Shown here: positions 42,015 to 50,113 of the stretch, piece by piece
How the letters are laid out: each line of letters begins with the position of its first letter
Numbering within the stretch: the stretch's first letter is position 1
From: Mucilaginibacter conchicola
Lineage (GTDB): Bacteria > Bacteroidota > Bacteroidia > Sphingobacteriales > Sphingobacteriaceae
Assembly: GCF_003432115.1 (NCBI RefSeq)
Contig: NZ_QWDC01000004.1
Span: forward strand, 332,709 to 396,708
Length of the DNA: 64,000 nucleotides
Reading direction: 5' to 3'
Notes under the pieces: generated by a model
What the model saw: only the letters and a program-made list of their open reading frames with translations
Told to the model about the DNA's origin: nothing
The model's database searches: none
Translations under genes and position numbers: made by a program

Positions 42015-42499
42015 CTTTAAGATTAGTTCTTCGTTAGGTATGGTTTTAACGATATGAATCGTCAGTGGATGTTACTTTCTTTTTCCGCAAAAGAAAGTAA
42101 CCAAAGAAAACTCGCGACTTGGTAACGCGCTGCAACGTTTCTGCTTTAGCAATGTTTGTGCTATCCGCACGTTACACTATGTCGCATTTTTCGGTAACGC
42201 TTGGTTAGTGCGTTTGTTTCTTCTTCATTTTTTACTTTATCTTTTTCCTGTCAGCAAAAAAGCTTCGGGCGAAAGTGGGTAGAACAATGGTGGGTAGTGC
42301 GTTAGCAGGGGCATAGCAATACTTGCCGAAGCATTGGCCGTGTGCGAACAAAGTGGTGGCAAGATGTTGCCGCCCGTGGTTCTAACCGCTTGCAGGGAAA
42401 AGGCCTTGTGCGGCAAAGAAGCCTCTTTGCTGTATGATTTTTGGTTACTTTGTATCAAGACAAAGTAACAGCCCCTGCGGCAATTGAGCAGACTAACGT
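42015..42499 (+). repeat. Large structured dispersed repeat, copy A
   Basis: 485 bp, no supported gene. Landmarks in order: TTCTTCGTTAGG; hairpin 1 (42071-42101, GTTACTTTCTTTT / AAAAGAAAGTAAC, loop TCCGC); CTCGCGACTTGGTAACGCGC; CCGCACGTTACACTATGTCG; GTCAGCAAAAAAGCTTCGGG; GGGCATAGCAATACTTGC; CCCGTGGTTCTAACCGCTTG; a small stem GCAAAGA / TCTTTGC; hairpin 2 (42444-42469, GTTACTTTGT / ACAAAGTAAC); GCGGCAATTGAGCAGACTAACG. Copies B and C share all blocks. It fills the 610-bp gap before the acyltransferase gene. Confidence 0.85.
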
Positions 42500-42538
42500 T
42501 AATAAAACGTAAACCTTCCTAAAACCACAAAATAATCG

Positions 42539-43624
42539 CTACCCCACTATATACTTACTCCCCGGCAAATACGATAACAGTTTGATCAGCACATAAGTCA
42601 CCACGAAAGTGCAAGTCGCTAATACGGGGATAACCGCTACAGGCTCGCCTATCCATGCATTGATAAACGGATATAGCTGCACCAGCACAAGTATGTGCGC
42701 CAGGTACATCCCATAAGTTAAACCCGATACGCCAGCGGTAAATTTCTCAGCAGCTGCGCTTTTGAAGGAAATCGTACGGAATATTAAAAACAACCCTGTC
42801 GCCATCATAGCTACGTTGATGGTCGGGAAGGCCCATGAAAGTTCCAACTGTGGGATGTCTTTAGCTATCGGCATCTGGTGGGCAAATACAAAATTGGTGA
42901 TCAGGTAACCTATCAGTATAAATATCAATCCCCAAACAGCACCGGCAGTTTTTGAAACATTAACATGTGCTTTTATATAATGACCCAGCAACAGGTAGCC
43001 AATGTATCCCGAGAAATAATATCCTGTGTGATATTTGTTCCAGAAAGCTTCGCCCCAAATTTCGGGGACGAAGGTTTTGATGTAGGGCATACACAGTGTG
43101 GCTATCCATATCAGCAGGAAAACCTGTTTAAATTGTTTGGATGCCTGCTGTACCCATGGCGAGAAGATCGGGATGAATAAGTACACACCTATAAACATAT
43201 ACACAAACCACAGGTGACCTGCACTGCCGGAGAAAGTTAGGGGGATCATATACAGATCATGCCACATTTGCGCGGCCGTGGCGGTTCCCAGCACAAACGG
43301 CACTATGGCATACATGGCGCTCCAGAAAAGGAAAGGCACAAGCAGGCGTGTAAAGCGTCGCTTGTAAAAAGTGGGCGCATCTTCTTTTATCGGCAGTAAT
43401 AAATAGCCCGATATCATTACAAATAATGGTACACAGGCACGCATAAAACTGCCGTAGTTGTTCACCCAAACATAGTGCTCGCGAATGATCTTGCCCTGAT
43501 CGCCGATGTAGAAAAACTCGCCCGAGTGCACCACCAGCACCATAAAGCAGGCAAATATGCGCAGGGCGTTAAGGTATGCGGTAGGGCTGCTCTTAAACTC
43601 GGTTGGGGCGGGCGTGGTAGTCAT
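42539..43624 (-). CDS. Acyltransferase family 3 membrane protein
   Basis: A 361-residue integral membrane acyltransferase (OafA/WecH/NolX-type, Acyl_transf_3) with about ten hydrophobic segments. The start YLNALRIFACFMVLVVHSGEFF carries the conserved Arg and His of the family, followed by FMRACVPLFVMISGYLLLP and KRRFTRLLVPFLFWSAMY. It probably acylates a surface glycan or other extracytoplasmic acceptor. ATG 43624 (MTTTPAPTEF) gives the better start than 43675. It is isolated: large repeat A on one side, divergent cbpA on the other. Confidence 0.88.
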   Translation of the reverse strand: MTTTPAPTEFKSSPTAYLNALRIFACFMVLVVHSGEFFYIGDQGKIIREHYVWVNNYGSFMRACVPLFVMISGYLLLPIKEDAPTFYKRRFTRLLVPFLFWSAMYAIVPFVLGTATAAQMWHDLYMIPLTFSGSAGHLWFVYMFIGVYLFIPIFSPWVQQASKQFKQVFLLIWIATLCMPYIKTFVPEIWGEAFWNKYHTGYYFSGYIGYLLLGHYIKAHVNVSKTAGAVWGLIFILIGYLITNFVFAHQMPIAKDIPQLELSWAFPTINVAMMATGLFLIFRTISFKSAAAEKFTAGVSGLTYGMYLAHILVLVQLYPFINAWIGEPVAVIPVLATCTFVVTYVLIKLLSYLPGSKYIVG

Positions 43625-43718
43625 TAGTTTGATAATTAGGTTGTCTAAAATATGTAAAACACAGCTAACATTCACACATTTTTACGCTTCGCAGGTTTTA
43701 ACAATACATTATTTAGCT

Positions 43719-44633
43719 ATGGCATTTATTGATTACTACAAGGTATTGGGCGTAGCAAAAACTGCTACCGACAAGGATATAAAAAGCGCCTACCGCAAAC
43801 TGGCGCGCAAATACCACCCCGACGTAAACCCTAACGACTCAGCCGCCGAACAAAAATTTAAAGAGGTGAACGAAGCCAACGAGGTTTTGAGCGATCCCGA
43901 AAAACGCAAGAAATACGATCAGTATGGCGAAAACTGGCAGCACGGCGAGGCTTATGAACAACAACGCCGGCAACAGCAGCAACAGCAAAACCGTGGCTAT
44001 ACTTACGAGGGCGGTTCGGCGCAAGATTTTGGCGATTTTGATTTCGGTGGAGCAGGCGGCGGCGGTTTCTCTGATTTCTTTAGTTCGATGTTTGGCGGTG
44101 GCGGTGGAAGTAAAAGGTCTGCACGTTATCGTGGTCAGGATCTCAACGCCGAGCTGCAATTGAACTTGCGCGATGTGCTCGAATCAAAAAAGCAAACGCT
44201 TACCGTTAACGGTAAAAATATTCGCCTCACCATCCCGGCAGGGATAGAGAACGGGCAGACCATTAAAATTGCAGGTCATGGCGGCCCGGGTAGCAATGGT
44301 TCACCCGCGGGCGATCTGTATATCAAATTCTTCATCCCCGAGGATGCCGAATTTAAACGTACGGGTAATGATCTGCATAAAAATATCACGCTCGACCTGT
44401 ACACGGCTGTTTTAGGCGGCGAACTAACGGCCGATACCCTTAGCGGTAAGGTAAAGCTGAAAGTTGCGGCAGGTACGCAAAACGGTACAAAAGTTAAGCT
44501 GAAGGGCAAAGGCATGCCTGTATATAAAAAGGACGGGCAATTCGGCGACCTATACCTTACCTATAATGTGCAGTTGCCAACCAGCCTTACTACCGAACAG
44601 AGAGAGTTATTTGAGAAACTGGCCAAATTATAA
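43719..44633 (+). CDS. cbpA: DnaJ-type co-chaperone, CbpA-like
   Basis: A 304-residue J-domain protein that activates DnaK ATP hydrolysis. The J domain (1-70) has the HPD motif in RKYHPDVNPND. A Gln-rich stretch (about 85-100) and a Gly/Phe-rich linker (GGAGGGGFSDFFSSMFGGGGG) follow, then the two C-terminal substrate-binding beta domains. There is no zinc-finger region, so it is a class B J protein like CbpA, not DnaJ. ATG 43719 (MAFIDYYKVLG) is clearly the start; the frame is open further upstream by chance. cbpM follows after 6 bases. Confidence 0.93.
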   Translation: MAFIDYYKVLGVAKTATDKDIKSAYRKLARKYHPDVNPNDSAAEQKFKEVNEANEVLSDPEKRKKYDQYGENWQHGEAYEQQRRQQQQQQNRGYTYEGGSAQDFGDFDFGGAGGGGFSDFFSSMFGGGGGSKRSARYRGQDLNAELQLNLRDVLESKKQTLTVNGKNIRLTIPAGIENGQTIKIAGHGGPGSNGSPAGDLYIKFFIPEDAEFKRTGNDLHKNITLDLYTAVLGGELTADTLSGKVKLKVAAGTQNGTKVKLKGKGMPVYKKDGQFGDLYLTYNVQLPTSLTTEQRELFEKLAKL

Positions 44634-44639
44634 CCCACC

Positions 44640-44933
44640 ATGAAAACAGAGCAAGTAATTAGTGTTGATGATTTTTGTGTGTACCACAACGTGGCCTACA
44701 CCTTTGTTGAGTACCTGGCCGAAGCCGGGCTGGTAAAAGTTACCAGGGTGAATAAAATTAAGTGCATCCCGTTGGATGAGATCCAAAAACTGGAGCGCCT
44801 GGTGCGCCTGCACACCCAGTTAGAAATTAACGAAGCGGGTGTTGCCACCATAAATAATTTATTGCAAAAAATGCAGCTTATGCAGCAGGAAATGAGTGTT
44901 TTACGTAACAGGTTAAGCTTGTACGAACATTGA
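44640..44933 (+). CDS. cbpM: Chaperone modulator CbpM
   Basis: A 97-residue MerR-like helical protein that binds the J domain of CbpA and blocks its co-chaperone activity. The start has a winged-helix-like part (YHNVAYTFVEYLAEAGLVKV), followed by IPLDEIQKLERLVRLHTQLEINEAGVATI in two helices and a C-terminal coiled coil ending RNRLSLYEH. The pairing with cbpA, 6 bases upstream, confirms the call. The two proteins are co-expressed, giving a built-in brake. Confidence 0.9.
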   Translation: MKTEQVISVDDFCVYHNVAYTFVEYLAEAGLVKVTRVNKIKCIPLDEIQKLERLVRLHTQLEINEAGVATINNLLQKMQLMQQEMSVLRNRLSLYEH

Positions 44934-45027
44934 TATTCTAAAAAAGAGTAGATTTTTATTAAACCCTGGCACATTTATAGGGTCATACCTGCAAATGAAA
45001 CAATAATTGTAACTAAATCTACTTGTT

Positions 45028-45342
45028 ATGAAAACCTTGAAAATATCAATTATAGCACTCGTTTTAACAGCCGGCGCACAGCTTGCAAAAGCGCAGGTGA
45101 GTGTAGGTATTGGAGTTAATTTGCCAGTGCGTCATGTGTATGTAGAACCAGAGCCTGTTTACTATGAACCGGCACCAGAGCCTGTTTATTACGAACGCCC
45201 TGTTGTAGTACGCAGATATGTTCGCCCTGCATATTATGGCCCGCGTTACTACCGCCGCCCGGTTGTTGTTAACCGTGTAGTTTATAGAGAACACTATTAC
45301 CGTGGTCGTGGCCATCACTTTGGTCATGGTCGCAGATGGTAA
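45028..45342 (+). CDS. Exported Tyr/Pro/Arg-rich repetitive protein
   Basis: A 104-residue exported protein, function unknown. Signal peptide 1-22 (ending QLAKAQ). The mature part is low in complexity: EPVYYEPAPEPVYYERP, then VVVRRYVRP and YYGPRYYRRPVVVNRVVYRE, and a His/Gly/Arg end (RGRGHHFGHGRRW). Such small basic, tyrosine-rich proteins are common in Bacteroidota and probably associate with the envelope or polymers. It has its own terminator. Confidence 0.75.
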   Translation: MKTLKISIIALVLTAGAQLAKAQVSVGIGVNLPVRHVYVEPEPVYYEPAPEPVYYERPVVVRRYVRPAYYGPRYYRRPVVVNRVVYREHYYRGRGHHFGHGRRW

Positions 45343-45366
45343 TATCTATATATAGATTAATACCCA

Positions 45367-45399
45367 AAAGCCTTCCGGATAACCCGGAAGGCTTTTTTT
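45367..45399 (+). terminator. Intrinsic terminator
   Basis: Stem AAGCCTTCCGG / CCGGAAGGCTT with a short loop, then seven T residues, after the Tyr-rich protein gene. Confidence 0.88.
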
Positions 45400-45408
45400 G
45401 TGTGTGCC

Positions 45409-45443
45409 TCACCCCAACCCCTCTCCAAAGGAGAGGGGCTTTA
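45409..45443. repeat. CTCACCCCAACCCCTCTCC half repeat
   Basis: CTCACCCCAACCCCTCTCC then AAAGGAGAGGGGCTTT. It pairs in inverted orientation with 45578-45612, so together they frame the 100-bp palindrome at 45458-45557. Confidence 0.7.
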
Positions 45444-45457
45444 TATTTAAAAAGTTA

Positions 45458-45557
45458 TGTCATTTCGAACGAGGAACGAGGAACGAGGAGAAATCTTCTA
45501 CAAGCGATACTTACAGTGTAGAAGATTTCTCCTCGCATACGCTCGTTCGAAATGACA
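45458..45557. mobile_element. Gene-free TGTCATTTCGAACGAG palindrome (MITE-like)
   Basis: 100 bp. The left arm TGTCATTTCGAACGAG...GAGGAGAAATCTTCTACA and right arm TGTAGAAGATTTCTCCTCG...CTCGTTCGAAATGACA pair almost throughout; ACGAGGA is repeated in the left arm. Arms match the inverted repeats around the GIY-YIG gene at 22710-23129. Probably a non-autonomous relative of that unit (inference). Confidence 0.75.
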
Positions 45558-45577
45558 GTGATATATAATATTTTTTA

Positions 45578-45612
45578 AGTCCTCTACTTTGGAGAGGATT
45601 TAGGTGAGGCGT
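45578..45612. repeat. CTCACCTAAATCCTCTCC repeat forming the end of the crotonase gene
   Basis: On the minus strand CGCCTCACCTAAATCCTCTC then CAAAGTAGAGG. It is the inverted partner of 45409-45443 and supplies the last codons (ASPKSSPK) and stop of the gene at 45584. Confidence 0.65.
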
Positions 45613-46375
45613 TCAAAAAGCCATTCAACGCTTCCTGTGTAAATTCAGATAGCACCAACTCTCCGCTTATCGTTGCCCGCTCAGCAAGTAAAGTGTCCCA
45701 ATTCTCAGTGCCTTCCCAAAGTATTTGTTTAAGGCCCACCAGTGCGACTGGGTTGTATGAGGCCAGTTTACGGCTTAAGGTTACCACAGCTTCGTTAAGC
45801 GCGGGGATATCGTCATGTACCTCGTTAAACAGCCCTTTTTCCATGGCCCAGTGCGCCGTCTGGAAATCGCTGGCGCGGATGGTGAGTTGTGAGAAAGCTG
45901 ATAAGCCTATCTTACGCGTAACCACCGGCGATATTACAAAGGGGCCTATACCTATGGCCAATTCGCTGAGTTTGATAGATGCGCTTTCGGTAGCCAGGCA
46001 ATAATCTGCCGCGGCAGCCAGCCCAACACCGCCGCCTACGGCTTTACCCTGCACGCGGGCTATGATGATCTTGCCGCAAGTGCGGCAAGCGTTGATCACA
46101 TTGGCAAAACCCGAGAAGAATTTGGCACCCGCCTGTTTATCTTTTATTGCTAATAACTCATCAAAGCTGGCGCCGGCACAAAAGGTGCGGTCGCCGCCGC
46201 TTTGCAGTATAATTACGCGTATGTTGGGGTTTTGGCCTGCATCTGTAATGGTATCAGCCAGTTGTTGCAGCAGGTTTGACGGTAACGAATTTTGTGCCGG
46301 ATGGTAAAAGTTGATGGTGGCTATGCCCTCATCACTCAAAGTAATATTTACGTTCCCGTTATCAAGAGTGCTCAT
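45584..46375 (-). CDS. Enoyl-CoA hydratase/isomerase (crotonase) family protein
   Basis: A 263-residue crotonase-fold protein acting on an acyl-CoA thioester. The CoA/oxyanion region is present (DRTFCAGASFDELLA; VQGKAVGGGVGLAAAADYCLA) and SELAIGIGPFVISPVV follows. The position of the first catalytic glutamate of hydratases (GGGxEL) is a glycine here (GGGVGL), while the second (SELAIG) is kept, so isomerase, hydrolase or altered hydratase activity is possible. ATG 46375 (MSTLDNGNVNI) is preferred. The C-terminus ASPKSSPK is encoded by a dispersed repeat. No beta-oxidation partner genes are adjacent. Confidence 0.87.
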   Translation of the reverse strand: MSTLDNGNVNITLSDEGIATINFYHPAQNSLPSNLLQQLADTITDAGQNPNIRVIILQSGGDRTFCAGASFDELLAIKDKQAGAKFFSGFANVINACRTCGKIIIARVQGKAVGGGVGLAAAADYCLATESASIKLSELAIGIGPFVISPVVTRKIGLSAFSQLTIRASDFQTAHWAMEKGLFNEVHDDIPALNEAVVTLSRKLASYNPVALVGLKQILWEGTENWDTLLAERATISGELVLSEFTQEALNGFLNASPKSSPK

Positions 46376-46598
46376 AATGGTTTCAAATAGATATATGCCA
46401 ATATAGTACTTAAATAAAGCCGCAGGCAAGTTGCAGCTAATTAAATTAAGAGAGTAGAAGGGTGTTTTAACTTCAAAATTATTCTTTATAGTTTAACACA
46501 ACCGCAGATTGTAAAAGTGCCGCGAAATGGGTATTATTGTGAGTTAGCAGCATCCCCCGTATTTCTACCTTATCCGGGTGTAAACTGCGCTGTGTGTA

Positions 46599-49229
46599 AT
46601 GGATCACAACTACCTTAATTCGCTTGCGAACGAAAATATATTCAGGACGCTTGTAGAGGAATCACCGTCGCCCGTGGGCTTATACGTTGGTCCTCATCAG
46701 GTTATTCGCCTGGTGAACAAAGCCATTCTTAAAGTTTGGGGAAAGGATACATCAGTTGTAGGGAAAACTTTTTTAGAAGCCCTGCCCGAGATGCACGACC
46801 AGCCTTTTTTGGGCATCCTCAAGAATGTTTATACTACTGGCATCCCTTACGAGGCCGTGGCCGAAAAAGTGAAGCTTTTTGTGGATGGCCGCCTGCAAAC
46901 CTATTACTTCAACTTCAATTATCAGCCCTTAAAAGATGAGAACGGCAACGTTTGGGGCATCTTAAATACGGCTACCGATGTAACCGAGCTGGTGCTTACC
47001 CGCCAAAAATTATCTGAAACGGAAGAACGCATTCAGTTCGCTTTAGATTCGGCAGGGTTTGGCACCTGGGATTTGAACCCGCAGAGTAATATTGTACGCT
47101 GGGACGATCGCTGTAAGCAATTATTCGGTTTCTCTAAGAATGACGAGATAGCTTACGTTGATGTTTTAAAACACATCCATCCCGATGATCGTAGTTCGGT
47201 TGATGAGGCTGTGCAACAAGCTATCGATCCAAACGGCGACGGGCAATATAACACCGAGTTTAGAACCGTTGGTGCCGATGATAAAAAGATCCGGTGGTTG
47301 CGTTGCAAGGGTAAAGCTTATTTTGATGGGCAGGGCAATTGTATCCGCTTTGCGGGAACTGCGCTTGATATTGGCAACGAATTAAATGAGCGCGATGAGC
47401 AGAAACGCCTGATCTCACTGATAGATAATACATCAGATTTTATCAGCCTATCAGATCCCGAAGGGAATGTAACCTACATCAATGCCGCCGGCAAACAGAT
47501 GATGGGCCTTGCGCCTGATGAACATATTCCGCATAACTCGCAGTTTTTGATGCCCGACGAATTGGACAGACTCAGAAGCGAGATCAATACCCAGCTTTTT
47601 GATAGCGGTAAATGGAGCGGGTTGGTGATGTACCGCAACTTTATAACCGGCGAGGCTATCCCCGTACAGGCAACCTCTATTATGATATTTGATGCTTACG
47701 GGAATGCTCGGGGCCGTGCATCTATAGCCCGCGATTTGCGACGCGAACTGGCCGATAAACAAGCCCTGGTACAAAGCGAACAACTGCTACAAAATATTAC
47801 CAGCGCCGCGCCAACCGCCCTGTGGACAGCCGACGCCGAAGGCCTGATCACTTACGCCAATAAAACCTGGGCCGACTGGACAGGCCAATCCCTCGAAGAA
47901 ACTTTGGGTACGGGCTGGCTAAATGCCATCCTGGAAGATGACAGGGGCCGTGCCGCACGCAAATTCATCCATGATCTGAATAACCAACGCGCTTACGAGA
48001 TCGATTTCAGGATGCAGCGCGAGGATGGCGAGATCCGCTGGTGTATTGCTACAGGAAACCCGCAGTATGATGCCAACGGGGTGTTTACAGGCTATGTAGG
48101 CTCATGCACGGATGTAACTGAAAAGACCAAGACAGATATAGCACTTCAACTTAAAAACGAGGAGCTGAACAACCAGATAAACCAGTTTGCCTTTGTTACC
48201 GATTTTATGCCCGCCCAGTTGTGGACGTTTGATACCGGCGGCATGTTGGATTATGTGAACCGCCAAACCGAGCATTTCTTCGGTTTACCGGTTGAGGATA
48301 TCATCGGCAATAAATGGCTGCAGCTGGTACACCCCGATGATAGGGAGAAATGCAGTGCCGCCTGGCTGCAGGCTTTGGCTACAAACGAACTGTTTGAGTG
48401 TGAGTTCCGCCTGCGAGATCGTGAGGGCGAATACCGCTGGCACCTCTCACGTGCTTTACCCTTTGCTGATGATGGCGTAGTAGTAAAATGGTTTGGTACC
48501 AATACAGATATTGACGAGCAAAAACAGCTGGCCCGCCAAAAAGATGATTTTTTGGGTATAGCCAGTCATGAGTTAAAAACGCCGGTTACCAGCGTAAAGG
48601 CCTATGCACAGGTACTGGGCGCCATGCTGAGCCAGGAAGGCGAGGAGAAAAAGGCTGCCATGGTAATGAAAATGGATGCGCAACTTAACCGCCTCACCAA
48701 CCTTATTGGCGATCTGCTGGATGTTACCAAGATCAACTCGGGTAAGATCCGCTTCAATAAAGAGTGGTTTGATGTGAACGCTGCTGTGCAGGATGTAGTG
48801 CAGGATCTGCAGCATACCACCAGCCGCCACATACTGGTGATGGACTTTGCCGATGCCGGCGAGCTAAATTCTGATAAAGACAGGATAGGGCAGGTGCTTA
48901 CCAATCTCATTACTAATGCCATCAAGTATTCGCCGCATGCCAACAGGGTTATTGTGGGCACCCGCAGGGAACAGGATAATGTGATTGTGAGTGTTGAGGA
49001 TTTCGGCATCGGTATACCAAAAGATAAACTGGATAGGGTATTTGAGCAGTTTTATCGCGTGGGTGGCAGTAAGCAGCATACATTCCCCGGTTTGGGGTTG
49101 GGATTATACATTTCAAATGAGATAATACGCCGCGAAGGCGGAAAAATGTGGGTAAACAGCGAAGAAGGAAAAGGGTCTGTTTTTTGCTTTTCACTTCCTG
49201 TTACCGACAAAAAGGTAGCCGATACCTAA
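46599..49229 (+). CDS. Multi-PAS sensor histidine kinase
   Basis: Soluble sensor kinase of 876 residues without membrane segments or signal peptide. About five PAS domains occupy residues 10-640, several with the PAC pattern (for example RTVGADDKKIRWLRCKGKAY and MQREDGEIRWCIATGNPQ). The HisKA domain has phosphoacceptor H657 in FLGIASHELKTPVTSVKAY. The ATPase domain has the N box IGQVLTNLITNAIKYS, G1 VEDFGIGIPKDKLDRVFEQF and G2 GLGLGLYISNEII. A response regulator follows 45 bases later and is the likely partner. PAS ligands (heme, flavin, small molecules) cannot be told. Confidence 0.95.
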   Translation: MDHNYLNSLANENIFRTLVEESPSPVGLYVGPHQVIRLVNKAILKVWGKDTSVVGKTFLEALPEMHDQPFLGILKNVYTTGIPYEAVAEKVKLFVDGRLQTYYFNFNYQPLKDENGNVWGILNTATDVTELVLTRQKLSETEERIQFALDSAGFGTWDLNPQSNIVRWDDRCKQLFGFSKNDEIAYVDVLKHIHPDDRSSVDEAVQQAIDPNGDGQYNTEFRTVGADDKKIRWLRCKGKAYFDGQGNCIRFAGTALDIGNELNERDEQKRLISLIDNTSDFISLSDPEGNVTYINAAGKQMMGLAPDEHIPHNSQFLMPDELDRLRSEINTQLFDSGKWSGLVMYRNFITGEAIPVQATSIMIFDAYGNARGRASIARDLRRELADKQALVQSEQLLQNITSAAPTALWTADAEGLITYANKTWADWTGQSLEETLGTGWLNAILEDDRGRAARKFIHDLNNQRAYEIDFRMQREDGEIRWCIATGNPQYDANGVFTGYVGSCTDVTEKTKTDIALQLKNEELNNQINQFAFVTDFMPAQLWTFDTGGMLDYVNRQTEHFFGLPVEDIIGNKWLQLVHPDDREKCSAAWLQALATNELFECEFRLRDREGEYRWHLSRALPFADDGVVVKWFGTNTDIDEQKQLARQKDDFLGIASHELKTPVTSVKAYAQVLGAMLSQEGEEKKAAMVMKMDAQLNRLTNLIGDLLDVTKINSGKIRFNKEWFDVNAAVQDVVQDLQHTTSRHILVMDFADAGELNSDKDRIGQVLTNLITNAIKYSPHANRVIVGTRREQDNVIVSVEDFGIGIPKDKLDRVFEQFYRVGGSKQHTFPGLGLGLYISNEIIRREGGKMWVNSEEGKGSVFCFSLPVTDKKVADT

Positions 49230-49283
49230 TTAATTTACGATGTTAAACCTATTTGCATTTTTTAGTTCAAAAAGGTGAGGGAG

Positions 49284-49661
49284 ATGGAAGTGATGAGTGA
49301 GAAACCTAAAAGAATTATGATAGCCGATGACGATCCGGCTATTGTAGACGCTGTAGAAATGTTGCTGGAGTTTGAAGGCTACCAGGTAAGTAGTACTGTG
49401 GATGGCGCAACCGTGCTGGATATGCGCGAAGAACTGCCCGACCTGCTGCTGCTGGATATATGGATGAGCGGTGATGACGGCCGCGATATCTGCAGAAAGC
49501 TGAAATCGGTACCATCAACAAAAAATATTCCTGTGATCATGATATCTGCCAGCAAGGATATCGAACAATCGGCACGTGATGCCGGTGCCGACGATTTTAT
49601 AGCAAAGCCCTTTGAAATGGATGCCTTGCTACAAAAGATCGAAAGCTTTGTAAATCGTTAA
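49284..49661 (+). CDS. Single-domain response regulator
   Basis: A receiver-only regulator of about 125 residues. The acidic pocket is IADDDPAIVDA, the phosphorylated aspartate is in LLLLDIWMSGDDG, the switch residue is in VIMISASKD and the conserved lysine is in FIAKPFEMD. No output domain is attached, so it signals by protein contact, perhaps back to the kinase or in a relay. ATG 49284 or 49293 is likely the start; GTG 49275 is also open. Co-transcribed with the preceding kinase. Confidence 0.92.
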   Translation: MEVMSEKPKRIMIADDDPAIVDAVEMLLEFEGYQVSSTVDGATVLDMREELPDLLLLDIWMSGDDGRDICRKLKSVPSTKNIPVIMISASKDIEQSARDAGADDFIAKPFEMDALLQKIESFVNR

Positions 49662-50113
49662 CTACCTGTTATTTCCTGGTGTGTTGTATTACTGTCTGCA
49701 GGTTTATCTGCAGCACGGGCGGGCTCATAGTGCAGTCCGGGGGTTAGCCAGTACAACAATATTACCCTTGAGTAGCGATAGTTAAATGGCGATAGTATAA
49801 AAATGATACCCAATAACACACACGTGTACAACCAGGGTGAGTTAGAGCCGGTGAGGATATGCACACCCACGGCAAAGGTCACCATCTCGGCAACATTGAG
49901 TGCGTAGCTAACAAACATAGCTACGTACCAATAGCCGGGTTCGCGCTCATAGTACAGGTTGCAGTGCGAGCAGCGCTCGTGCATTTTTTGCCCGCCGAAA
50001 TTATAGGTTGGGGTAGAGAATATATCGCCACGGCGGCAGCGCGGGCATTTAGCTTTGGCCAAGCCTACCATCATAGGTACGTATCCGTTTGGTTTTTTAT
50101 CAATAGTTGTCAT
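49658..50113 (-). CDS. DUF983-family membrane protein
   Basis: A 151-residue protein of the DUF983 family. It begins with a zinc-ribbon-like part, AKCPRCRRGDIFSTPTYNF and HERCSHCNLYYEREPGYWY, then two hydrophobic segments (about 68-92 and 98-118). The cysteine pairs CxxC...CxxC probably bind a metal on the cytoplasmic side. Function is unknown. The start overlaps the stop of the upstream AraC-type gene as ATGA, so they form an operon. The stop converges on the response regulator gene with a 4-base overlap. Confidence 0.85.
   Translation of the reverse strand: MTTIDKKPNGYVPMMVGLAKAKCPRCRRGDIFSTPTYNFGGQKMHERCSHCNLYYEREPGYWYVAMFVSYALNVAEMVTFAVGVHILTGSNSPWLYTCVLLGIIFILSPFNYRYSRVILLYWLTPGLHYEPARAADKPADSNTTHQEITGS

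Noticed and set aside
42237..42458. Minus-strand open frame of 73 codons inside large repeat copy A
   Set aside because: The peptide resembles those from copies B and C only in patches; indels shift the frame between copies, so similarity is at DNA level and not protein level.
43557..43718. N-terminal extension of CbpA
   Set aside because: It overlaps the divergent acyltransferase gene and precedes a perfect J-domain start at 43719.
45028..45342. Metal-binding or amyloid protein call for the Tyr-rich product
   Set aside because: The composition is suggestive, but low-complexity sequence does not support a specific function.
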